This document shows positions 47,584-57,071 of a DNA stretch of 64,000 nucleotides, piece after piece. Under the pieces are notes generated by a model. It was given only the letters and a program-made list of their open reading frames with translations, made no database searches and had not been told where the DNA came from. The translations under genes and the position numbers were made by a program. Numbering within the stretch: position 1 is the stretch's first letter; each line of letters begins with the position of its first letter. This DNA is from Selaginella moellendorffii (Eukaryota > Streptophyta > Lycopodiopsida > Selaginellales > Selaginellaceae): contig NW_003314317.1 in NCBI RefSeq assembly GCF_000143415.4, positions 726,296 to 790,295 on the forward strand, in the 5' to 3' direction.

Positions 47584-48615
47584 TAGAATTTTATTTTTAC
47601 CGGTTTGGCAATGATCCTGTGTCAAGCGCGGCACTCGGAGCTCAGCTTCATACCGACAAGAAGAATTCTTTCTTTGTGCTTCAAGGAGGAAGTAGAGGAA
47701 AAATCTTGTTGATTCTTCTCTTTTCCTTCCCCTAAAAAACAAAACATTGGCGTTCGTTTTCAATCCCTTAGGTACTCCCACTCCGGTTTGCTGTGTGGAA
47801 GATCGGAGTGCCACACCATCGCGTCCCATACGACTCGAGCCACTTCTCCTTCTCCGCAAAAGGGTTGGGATCTCGCCATCAGCGGAACCTTGCCACTGAG
47901 CTGATCTGGGAGTTGAGAACGATTTCGCTTGCGATCTCCGGGCTCTTGAAGAAACGCATGAAGAAACACGCACCACAGGTCGCCCCCAGAGCATGCGTTC
48001 GGTCCACCAGTTGCGGAAGAAGGGCTTCCCCCTGCAGCAGTCACGCAGTGCCCCGAGCAGCTGCTTGTCCGAGGGCACCAAGGTTCCACGTGCCTCCCAG
48101 ATCAAATACAAGGCGAGCGAGTGAAAACGTCGTTTCCGGTGAGTAGAAGAGGCATACTTGGAAACCAGTTATTCGATCAGCGAGCGAGTGCAAGCGTGGT
48201 TTGCAAGTTGATATTTCATAATCTTGTATCAAAGCCTTGTTGCATCGAAGATCGCTAGCGCCTCCAGCAGAAGATGCCAGAGGAGGTGTTCTTGTCGCGG
48301 ATACTATCAAATGCCAATCGAGATCGCCGAGCCTCCCATACAGCTCGATCGGTGCTGCGTGGCGGTAGTAGCTTGCATCAGCGATGGATCCACAAGCAGC
48401 ATCGCTCTGGGCGGGACTGGAAGAATCCAAGGAGCCCACTATGCGCTTGAGCCTTGCGTGTCCGGGCATGAGTGCGGCGGATCTGGTCGTGATGCAATGG
48501 CAATGTTCCTCACCAGCGGGGATCTCGATAGATTGGCGTATGATCACAAAGAGGTTCCTGCATGCTACGATATTCAAAGCTTTCCTCTCAAAGCTGATCA
48601 TTTCCACGATTCAGT
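47584..48615 (-). pseudogene. Unrecognised minus-strand coding remnant, right part separated by a hAT element
   Basis: Two overlapping protein-like stretches. 48607-48165 includes YYRHAAPIELYGRLGDLDWH and ends at a GTATGC donor-like site. 48110-47770 includes YLIWEARGTLVPSDKQLLGA and CCRGKPFFRNWWTERMLWG, then shifts frame into VWDAMVWHSDLPHSKPEWEY. The composition looks like a real former gene. The frame change near 47960 and the lack of a clean acceptor suggest decay. I do not recognise the family. A further piece on the other side of the transposon (49650-49860) may belong to it. Confidence 0.35.
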
Positions 48616-48659
48616 ATAGTGCACACGCAGTCATGATCGCTCCAATCCAGTAACCCGGA

Positions 48660-49634
48660 CATAGCTTCAAAACACGAACACAAACACGAACACGGCATTC
48701 AATTTTTTGAACACGAACACGGAATACGGAAATGAACACAGATAAACACGGGTGAAAACACGAATATTCTCTAGAATATTCTACTTATAGCTCCATCTCA
48801 TCTAGAAGCTCCTCATTAGCAGGATCATCATTTTTGTCTTTGTCCTCTTCTTCCATAGCTTCAATATCAGCATCAGTAATTTGAGGAATACTTCCTGTCT
48901 AGCTCAATCCCACAAACTTGTCATAGGAAGTGTGGCTCCCTATCAACTTGGTATTACTGGCCACAAATACTAAGTCTGCAATCCGGCTCACTGCTAAGCA
49001 ATTCCTCTTCTTTGAAGTGATGTGCCCAAAAATGCTGAACAATCGCTCCACAGATGAAGAAGAACTTGCCTGACTAAACACTCGAATTGCCAACCTCTGC
49101 AAATCTGGACCTGAGTAGCCATTGTCCTCCCACCACTGCACAAAACTTTGTTGTACGATCCATCTGAAAGTCCCCGGTGCCAAAACTACCCTCCAAGTTC
49201 CTGTATTGGCAAAGCTGATTTTTCATAATCAACCTTTGCTGATAGTCAAGGAATTTTTTGCAGTGAAATCAGGCGTGGCTAAGCGCCATTCCTCCCACTC
49301 CAGCGCTAGAATCCTAGAGAGGGCATTCCCAGCCCAAGAAAATTGCCATAGATCGCTGGAAAAACCTTTTGATTGATCGCAAGAATTTTTGATTGATCGC
49401 AAGAATTTTTTATTGATCGCAAGACAAGAAAACATCAAAGCGCAGAACCACATGAGCTATTGTTTTAGAACACGGCGTGGTCACACAATATTTGACCATG
49501 TTTCAACCGTGTTTGGAGCCGTGTTTTGGAGCATTGACCGAGTCAATGAACACAGCCCGTGTTAACACGGCTGGGGGCCGTGTTCGTGTCACCACGCCAA
49601 CACGCTGTGGTGCACGGCGTGTTTTGAAGCACTG
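48660..49634 (-). mobile_element. Non-autonomous hAT element with TIRs and 8-bp target duplication
   Basis: The left end is CATAGCTTCAAAACACG and the right end (reverse complement) is CAGTGCTTCAAAACACG. The 8-bp duplication AACCCGGA occurs at 48652-48659 and 49635-49642, the length typical of hAT elements. Both subterminal regions are packed with CGTGTT/AACACG motifs (48675-48765 and 49470-49625), the usual binding sites for hAT transposase. Total length is 975 bp, far too short for a full transposase. Confidence 0.9.
48899..49183 (-). pseudogene. hAT transposase C-terminal (dimerisation) fragment
   Basis: The frame contains WWEDNGYSGPDLQRLAIRVF, then SQASSSSSVERLFSIFGHIT, SKKRNCLA and DLVFVASN. 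This matches the hAT dimerisation region (P-x-L-x-x-x-A, S-S-x-x-x-E-R-x-F-S, K-R-N-x-L). It is only the C-terminal part of the transposase, and the catalytic RNase H-like core is absent. It is the internal remnant of the element spanning 48660-49634. Confidence 0.85.
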
Positions 49635-49649
49635 AACCCGGACAACATG

Positions 49650-49860
49650 CCATCAATGACACCACAATGCTTGGCATTGTAATACATGGGGCAACCGTAA
49701 TAACCATCCTGAACATCGCTCAAAGGCTGGCCATGGAAACCAATCTTTCCGGCGATGATGTCCTTCACTGCACTCTTGCAGCGGATGATCTTGCTAATAC
49801 AATGCCGACGCCACTCCCCCGCATGATGTACACGATAACCACGGGGGGACGCAAACACAG
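49650..49860 (-). pseudogene. Unrecognised coding remnant left by the hAT insertion
   Basis: The minus-strand frame includes AVKDIIAGKIGFHGQPLSDV and GYYGCPMYYNAKHCGVIDGM. It runs into the hAT target duplication at 49635. The frame continues across the insertion point if one target duplication copy is removed, then soon meets a stop. It is probably the same former gene as the remnant at 47584-48615. Confidence 0.35.
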
Positions 49861-50074
49861 GCTTGAAGATGCAGCATTCCCGTAGCCTCTCGTAGGTTTC
49901 TTGCGTCTAGAAAGAGGGAAACAAGTTACCTTGGTTTGTGGATTCAAAATCCGAGCTTCGCTCAAAGAACGTGAATTTCAGGAGGTAACTATCCTTGTTG
50001 TCGGGGGGAACAAAGCGCCATCCGGCCATCCTCTACAGGGATGGTGTAGAGGAAATCAGACCTGCCGCCTGCAT

Positions 50075-50600
50075 CCGTTGGAGAGATGGATTTTCTTCTT
50101 ACTACCTCTGGAACTTTTTGAGAAAGTTCTCAAACAAGGAACAGCTTTGCTTGGATTTCCTCCTTCCAATTTCTTTTGAAGCTAACTTATTGCTCTTGCG
50201 ATTTCAACTTCTTTTTCGTTCTGGGAACTGTTTGTTGCTTCTTTTTTTCTCACATATGCCAGGAGCACTTGCGAGGGGTCACGTACTACCGAGGAGCCCG
50301 ATCTTGGTGGTGAACAGCACGGACCACGCGAAAATCTCCGTGATCAAAGACGAGGTGGTCCTCGTCTTCGTCAACAAGCAGGATGCCATGGCTCCCACGG
50401 AGATCACCGACGCTCTCACCATCAAGAACCACGACTGGCACATCCTGCGAGGGACTGTTCGATGGCCTCGGCTGGGTGGCGCAGCACGTCACTGGAAACA
50501 AAGCTACTGCTCCACCTGCGAGTTGAAAGAACCAAAGAAGCGAACTCGCGTGCCAAGAGTTTCTGTGACCATTCTTATACTTGTTGGAACTGTCTAATCG
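50075..50600 (+). pseudogene. Truncated inverted copy of the ARL5 gene
   Basis: The second exon, part of the intron and the 3' flank of the ARL5 gene at 53650-54500 are repeated here on the opposite strand. The intron phrase GGATTTTCTTCTT and the exon text ILVVNSTDHAKISVIKDE and HTIKNHDWH-like parts are recognisable. The copy lacks the GTPase P-loop exon. It has deletions of 39, 9, 9 and 22 bases. The first three are in frame, and the last shifts the frame into RWPRLGGAARHWK. Retention of intron sequence excludes a processed copy. Confidence 0.85.
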
Positions 50601-50639
50601 AAAACATTGCATCACCAAGGATCACAAGAAAAAGAAATA

Positions 50640-53220
50640 AGTAGTCTGGATTCTCGGAAAGATGAAAGGTAGGATTGGATGGAGAGAAAGAGCATGACAC
50701 ACATTCAAGAGGGCTCTGCTCACAATCCTGGTGGCTTTGATGTAGCGATACACTGCCAAATTTAATAGAATAAGTAATTTTCTAGATAAAGATAAATAAA
50801 TTTCAAAAAATATATTGTTTTAATAACTATAAACTTTTTTTTCAAAATTTATATATTTAGGAAATTTAGAATAAACTTCAAGCATATAAAATATTTTAGG
50901 AAAATATACATTTAGTAAATATATAATATAAATTTTAGTTCTTTAAACATTTTTAAATGTTATATCACTATCTATTATAAAAGCCCATTTTTATAGGAGG
51001 GGTATTTAGGAAAAAAAATTATAAAACAAAACTTAAAAATTTAATAATATCTTATTTAATAAAAATATAGTAGAATAAATTTCGTGATTTGTAGATTGCA
51101 AGTGTATTGATCACATACAATCTCTTCTCAATTTTTTCCATAAACAAAGTGGTGTATATCCCAATATTAGATCACAATAATCATTTAATAAATTTAATTT
51201 TATATAGACGTTATCAGTTTTAAATTTCTTTTCAAATTTCAAAAATTATGTAGGTATTAACCCAAACTTAATATTGAGAGCTATTTTACTCTAAAACACC
51301 GCCCCCAAACCAAGTTACTTCAAGTGGCTGATGAATAAAATGTATCATAACAGATCGAAATTGCTTATCGTAAAGTGAAGCCAAAACAATAAACAATTCA
51401 TAAATTGTTAACAAAATTTAATGTAAGATGTGTGGGAATACTTTTGAGGGTAAGTAAGATTTAGATCTGAATATGCTTTTTATTGATAACATATGTAAAA
51501 AAAGTATTTAAAAGGAAAGTAAATTATTTCCTTATTTTAAAGTTTTAAATATTGTTGTTTTTTAATTTTTATATCATAGAAATCTAATATACAATTGAAT
51601 AAAATAGTTGCAAATTCTAACATTTGCATTATATATGGAAGGAGCTACATATAAAAAATTATAAAAATTATTTATTTTTATATTAATCATGTAATATATA
51701 TTTTATTTAAGTTTTTATTTCATCTACCTTTAGAATTATATATGGTTTTTATTTAAAATTTTAGTAAGTGGATTACTTTCACAGTTAAACGTTAGATAAA
51801 CCATATATAGTATAAAAATTTATAATATACAGAGTTAGGCCATTTAAGTTATTTGGAAATACAAGCTCTTTTTAGGTAATTTATCAAGTTTGTTCATGTA
51901 AAAACCCTAGTATTTATCATAGGGAAAATAAACACCTGAAAAGCATAAAATAATTATATTTTTTACTTGAAATAAATTACCTCTTCTTCTTGAATCACAC
52001 AATTATTTTAAGTTTTATAATAGAGGAAAACACCCATGTTGTCTTCCTTTAACTAAGAGCCAAAGACTTCTAAACAGCTTAAACCATATTTTATAAAATT
52101 ACCTTTTATAATAAAAGAATGTTTATTTTTGTTCTTTTTCTTTTTTTACATTGCTTCAATCATCATCATGAACCTTTGTTGCTGCTGTTAAAATTAACTA
52201 AATCCTAAAAACACTTATTAAAGCAAAAGTGAAAAACTAAATTACCTCCATATGAAAAGCAAAGTGCTTGAATTGACAAGACATTATCTTCAAGTAATTT
52301 AATGGTGGATAATCACCAAAGTGAGTGTCTTTTTTCATAGAGCTGAAAGTTGGCATGAGGAGGGCTTTTAAATAACCCAAAACAAAATAATAAGCTTTTA
52401 CTTCTTCTTTTTCACATCATTGCCTCTTCTTTTTTGCTTGGATTGTCATCACAAATCATTATAGCTTTGATTATCACTATTATAAATCACTATCACCTTC
52501 CCACCATCATAGATCACAATCACCTCCATCTTCTCTTCCTCCATCCTCATTAGAATCAAAGACAACCTACCATCACCAATCACTATTGTGCCTCTTCTTT
52601 GCCATTAGGATTAGAGGTGGTTGTGCCCTCATAAGAAGCAAAAATATATATGTTAAATAAAAGTTAAGTGAGTTAATCAAAAGGCCAAAGAATCAAGCAA
52701 TCCTCAACCCACTAACTCATAAGTTACTGGAGTGTTTAGAAATCCAGCCAATAGTGACAAAACCCACTACAATTTCTAAACATAATTTTTATATATTTGA
52801 CACAATGTGTAGCACAAAACAATAGGAAGTTAAAAAGATTGCTATAAGATTAAGAAAGATATCAAGCTAATATATGATTTTTTTTCTTAAACTAGTCAGA
52901 GAACAGGATTATCCAGCTTGGTGTGTGTGATGGAGAGAACTAAACCTTGACGAGTCAATAAAAATCTTTCTACTCCTTATATACTGATCTCATGGGATGG
53001 CAAGTGCATCAACACCTCCTCCTTGATTATCTTCTCTAACTCCATTGCTTCTGTCTAAAAAAGAATATATGCTTATGGTACGAAAAGCCCAAAATAGATC
53101 TCTACTTTTTTTAAATGGGAATTCTGTCGTGGCATTGTGACGTGGCGGATTTGCCTACGTGGCATGCCGCATTCTTTTGTTTTAGGGCTTTTGGCCCAAA
53201 AACCCTAGGGCCTGTAAGCG
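50640..53220. other. AT-rich gene desert
   Basis: About 2.5 kb of strongly AT-rich sequence, with no frame over 60 codons reported on either strand between roughly 50.65 and 53.2 kb. It has poly-A/T runs and ATCACT-type short repeats (52440-52600). The last 100 bases are less AT-rich and probably contain the TIM13 promoter. Confidence 0.6.
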
Positions 53221-53529
53221 ATGGATTTTTCTTCGCCCTCTTCCTCCTCGAATGACGCGATGATGGATCAGCTCAAGAACCAGCTCGCGCAGGCCTACGC
53301 GCAGGAGTTCTTCGGGGTACGCTCTCTCCCTCTCTCCTGCTCCTCCCCGTTTGATAGATTTTTGTGTCTAAATCTCTAGACCGTGCGCGAGAAATGCTTT
53401 GCGAAATGTGTCACCAAGCCCAGCAGCAGCCTGAGTGGATCCGAGAGCAGCTGCATTTCAAAGTGCGTGGATCGCTACATCGAAGCCACCGGGATTGTGA
53501 GCAGGGCCCTCTTTAACGCCACCAAGTGA
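53221..53529 (+). CDS. TIM13: Mitochondrial intermembrane-space chaperone TIM13
   Basis: The two exons, 53221-53316 and 53380-53529, give 81 residues, normal for small TIM proteins. The intron is 63 bases, GT-AG. The N-terminus is MDFSSPSSSSNDAMMDQLKN, followed by QLAQAYAQEFFG. The twin CX3C motif is complete: CFAKC and CISKC, 17 residues apart, then VDRYIEATGIVSRAL. TIM8-TIM13 hexamers escort hydrophobic precursors across the intermembrane space. No targeting presequence is expected, because import uses the cysteine-dependent Mia40 route. It lies tail to tail with ARL5, about 200 bases apart. Confidence 0.92.
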
Positions 53530-53729
53530 GTGAGTGAGTCTTATACTCGCTCTTGTTCTCTCTCTCTCAATCCATTTTTCCTTTCATCTCTTCGAGAATC
53601 CAGACTCTCCCTTTTCTACTTCGCGATGCAATGGTTTCGAGACGAGCTCTTTAGACGTTTCCAACAAGTATAAGAATGATCACACAAACTCTTGGTACGC
53701 GAGTGTTCTAAAAATCTCTTTTGGTTCTT

Positions 53730-54811
53730 TCAACTCGCTGGTGGAGCAGCGGTGGTAGCGGTCTTGTTTCCAGTGACATGCTGCGCTACCCAGCCGAGGC
53801 CATCGAACAATCCCTCGCCTGTCAAGGCACAGCAGGCCTGGATGTGCCAGTCGTGGTTCTTGATGGTGTGCAGGGAGAGAGCGTCGGTGATCTCCGCGGG
53901 AGCCATGGCGTCCTTGAGGTCCTGCTTGTTGGCGAAGACGAGCACCACCGCCTGCTGCAAGTCCTCGTGCTGGAGCAGCCGGAAGAGCTCGTCTTTGATC
54001 ACGGCGATTCTCGCGCGGTCCGTGCTGTCCACCACCAAGATCACTGCGTGGGCTCCTCGGTAGTACGTGACCCACGACGCTCGCAAGCGCTCCTGGCCTC
54101 CCAAGTCCCACACCTGTGAGAAAAGCAAAGAAAAGTTTCGATCAATCCATCAGAACGAAAGAAAAGTTGGAAACCGCAAGAACAGAAGTTAGTGGAACGA
54201 AGATCGTATCAAAAGAAACAGGAAATCCAAGCAAAGCTGATTCCTTGATTCGAGAAAACTTCCTAGGAAGAAAGGAGTGCACACAAAACTTCCAGAGAAA
54301 ATCCATCTCCAAGTTTAGATCGATCCATTAGAATGAAAGAAGGAAAGAAACCGCAGGAACAAAAGTTAGCCAAGCAAAGCTAGATCGTATCAAAAGAAAT
54401 CGAAAAGAGGAAATCCAAGCAAAGATGATTCCTTGTTTTGCGAAAACTTTCTAGAAAGAAAACACCAGAGAAGCAAGAAGAAAATCCATCTCCAAGCATG
54501 CAAAGATCAGAGAGTGATGGAAGCCAATCGAAACGAAGAGAAAAAGAGGAGAATTCAGGAGAGTGATGGAAGTCAATCCAAACGAAGAAAAAAAGAGAAG
54601 AGAATTCTACACAAAGTACCTCGAATCGGATGTTCTTGTAGACAATCTCCTCGACATTGCTGCCGACGGTGGGCTGCGTCACTACCACTTCGCCGAGATG
54701 GAGCTTGTAGAGCGTCGTCGTCTTGCCCGCGTTGTCCAACCCCACCACCACGATCTTATACTCCTTGGCCGGGAACACCATAAACCACACTCTAGAGATC
54801 AAAGCGCCCAT
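53730..54811 (-). CDS. ARL5: ADP-ribosylation factor-like GTPase ARL5
   Basis: The minus-strand exons are 54811-54620 and 54113-53730, with a 506-base intron. The protein starts [20 protein letters not shown], with the Gly2 expected for myristoylation or acetylation. It has the P-loop [14 protein letters not shown], effector [30 protein letters not shown] and a C-terminal [15 protein letters not shown] block. These match ARL5, a Golgi-associated small GTPase of the ARF family. All nucleotide-binding motifs are intact. The start lies 225 bases from the divergent CWC24-type gene, suggesting a shared promoter region. A decayed inverted copy is at 50075-50600. Confidence 0.95.
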
Positions 54812-55035
54812 GGCCGCGCTCTATCCCTTCCCTTAGGTCAAATCGATCGAGTCGATCACACCGCGCAGATCCAAGCGCCTTAGCCTCTGCTGCTGCCGCT
54901 GCTCCTACAAATCGAGATCAATCGATCCTCGCAGTGAAAAATCCGGCCCAGAAAAGAACTCTCCACTAGAGAGTATTTAGGGCGGCTATAATGCGTATGA
55001 GTGTTCTCAAATTTTAGGGTTCTTGGAGGGCATCC

Positions 55036-56418
55036 ATGGCGACGGAGGAAGCGACCACGGCGACGAACTGTAAGTGTGATTTCTCGCTGGATTCTCGGTT
55101 CTATCGCTGCGCTACTCGATTTCCAGGCACATTCTTCAAGAAGCCTCCCAAGAACAGGAATCTGAGGAAGCGGCCACAGGAGGAAGAGGCGGCAGGCGAT
55201 GGCGCGGGCAGCGGCAGCGACGAGGAGAAATCCGCGGTTGTCCACAAGCCAAAGGCGCCGCGCAAGGGCGGATTCACGACCGGAGTAGCGCAGCGATCGG
55301 GCGCCGACGAGGCAGCGGCGGCTGGGGCGGGCAGCACGAGCAAGAACACATTCTTCTACGAGTCCTCCAAGGAGATCCAGGCCCAGGACAGCTACGCGAC
55401 CGCGGCGCTCGAGACCGAGACCGAGTTCGACAAGGACGCGCGGGCGCTGCGCGAGAAGGTGCTCCAGGCGGCGGCCAAGCGGATCAAATCCTCCAGCGAT
55501 CCCTTCGACGCCACCACCAACAAGGAGAAAGGCGAGGACAAAGGAGAGAAGAAGCCAGCGATCTACAAGGGACTCAACGCTTACACCGATCACCGCGCTG
55601 GGTTTCGGCGAGAGAACAGCATCGCCTCCGAGAAAGCTGGAGGGGCTCACGGGCCTCTCCGCGCGGCCTCCAACGTGAGAATGTCGGTGAGGTTCGACTA
55701 CCAGCCGGACGTTTGCAAGGATTACAAGGAGACTGGCTACTGCGGCTATGGCGATTCCTGCAAGTACTTGCACGACCGGGGGGACTATAAGTCGGGGTGG
55801 CAGCTCGAGCGGGACTGGGAGGAGGCACAGCGGGAAAAGAAGGAGAGGTTGATGAGGGGGATCAAGGAGATGGTGGAAGGCAAGGAGGAGGATGAGGAGG
55901 AGGACGACGAGCTGCCTTTCGCGTGCTTCATCTGCCGCGAGTCGTTTGTGAATCCGGTGGTGACGGCTTGCAAGCACTACTTCTGTGAAAGCTGTGCTCT
56001 CGAGGTGCGTTTTTGTTTTGTTCTTCCTTCTTCCTTTTGTCCGAGATCTCTGTTCTCTTTTCTTCCAAGTTTTAGATCTCTTTCTCTTCGAGCTGGTACC
56101 TTCGTTATATCTTGTTCTCTTTTTCCGCGTTTTAGATCGAGAAGTCTCTTTCTCTTCGAGCTGGTTGATTCTTAATCACCTTCTTGGTTTGAACCTTTTC
56201 CTCTCTTCTTCCAAGTTTTAGATCGAAAAGTCCTGCTTTCTCTTCGAGCTGGTTGATTCAAAGTGCCAGTTTTAAAGTTTTTTTTTCTCTTTCGAGCTAA
56301 AAGTTTTCCTTTTTTGCAGCACTACAAGAAGAACAAATCGTGTTTTGTGTGCAACAAGCCCACGAACGGGCTCTTCAACACAGCACACATCATTTTGAAG
56401 AAGCTAAGGAAGCCATAG
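55036..56418 (+). CDS. RNF113A/CWC24-type CCCH and RING zinc finger splicing factor
   Basis: The three exons are 55036-55069, 55127-56004 and 56320-56418. The N-terminus has a [13 protein letters not shown] basic patch and an acidic Ser/Asp tract. Then come [20 protein letters not shown], the family signature, and a CCCH finger ([20 protein letters not shown] then [11 protein letters not shown]). A RING finger spans the last intron: [27 protein letters not shown], then [13 protein letters not shown]. This matches yeast Cwc24 and human RNF113A, which act in spliceosome activation. In plants the family is listed as CCCH zinc finger protein 1. All eight RING ligands are present. The next gene begins only 81 bases after the stop. 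Confidence 0.92.
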
Positions 56419-56498
56419 CTGTGGTAAAGTCTTCCTTTTTCTTTGCGATAAATCTCTGTTTCTTCTTAGGGCTCTCTTCACTCCAACTAGTAGGGTTT

Positions 56499-56923
56499 AT
56501 GGAGGAGGCGTCGATCGTGTACCGCTGCAGGAAGTGCCGCCAAATTGTAGCCACCGACTCGAGCGTCCAGCGCCATGATCCAGGCTCCGGCGAGCAGGCC
56601 TTCTTCTCGTGGAAGAAGCGATCCAACAACGACGATGCCAAACCGCGCGAGTGCTCGTCGATCTTTGTGGAGCCAATGCAATGGATGAATGGAGGTTAGC
56701 TCATCTCCTCAAACCATGCAATCTTATAGTTTGTCTACTTTGTTTAGTTCAAGATGGCAGTGTGGAAGGGAAGCTCTTGTGTAACGTCTGCCAGGCGAGG
56801 CTGGGGAGCTTTAACTGGTCGGGGCTACAGTGTAGCTGTGGAGCTTGGGTGAATCCAGCGTTCCAGCTCCACAAGAATCGTTTGGATGCTACTACACTCG
56901 TGGTAAGCGATAGAGAGAAATAA
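56499..56923 (+). CDS. DUSP12-like zinc-binding protein lacking a phosphatase domain
   Basis: The two exons, 56499-56694 and 56748-56923, give about 123 residues. It begins MEEASIVYRCRKCRQIVATD and contains SSIFVEPMQWMNG, then KLLCNVCQARLGSFNWSGLQ and CSCGAWVNPAFQLHKNRLD. These are the paired cysteine motifs of the C-terminal zinc domain of DUSP12/Yvh1. The catalytic HCxxGxxR domain is absent. Arabidopsis has a similar short protein annotated as an inactive phosphatase-like protein, so the length is probably natural. In Yvh1 this domain supports ribosome assembly. A similar role here is only inference. Confidence 0.88.
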
Positions 56924-57071
56924 AAAAAGAACAAGGGGGGAGCTTACTTTTCTCTGAGAAGTTATCATTGGAGAAGCAAATCTTCTTCTCCGCCGGGCAC
57001 CAATGAAGCCCAGCACTGTCGATATAATCCATTTTCAAATAGATAAGGGAAAGCCTGTCTCTCCCCTTTTA

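Noticed and set aside
54433-54783. Lys/Arg-rich plus-strand frames over the ARL5 intron and exon 1
   Set aside because: They are antisense to the conserved ARL5 exon and to its pyrimidine-rich intron.
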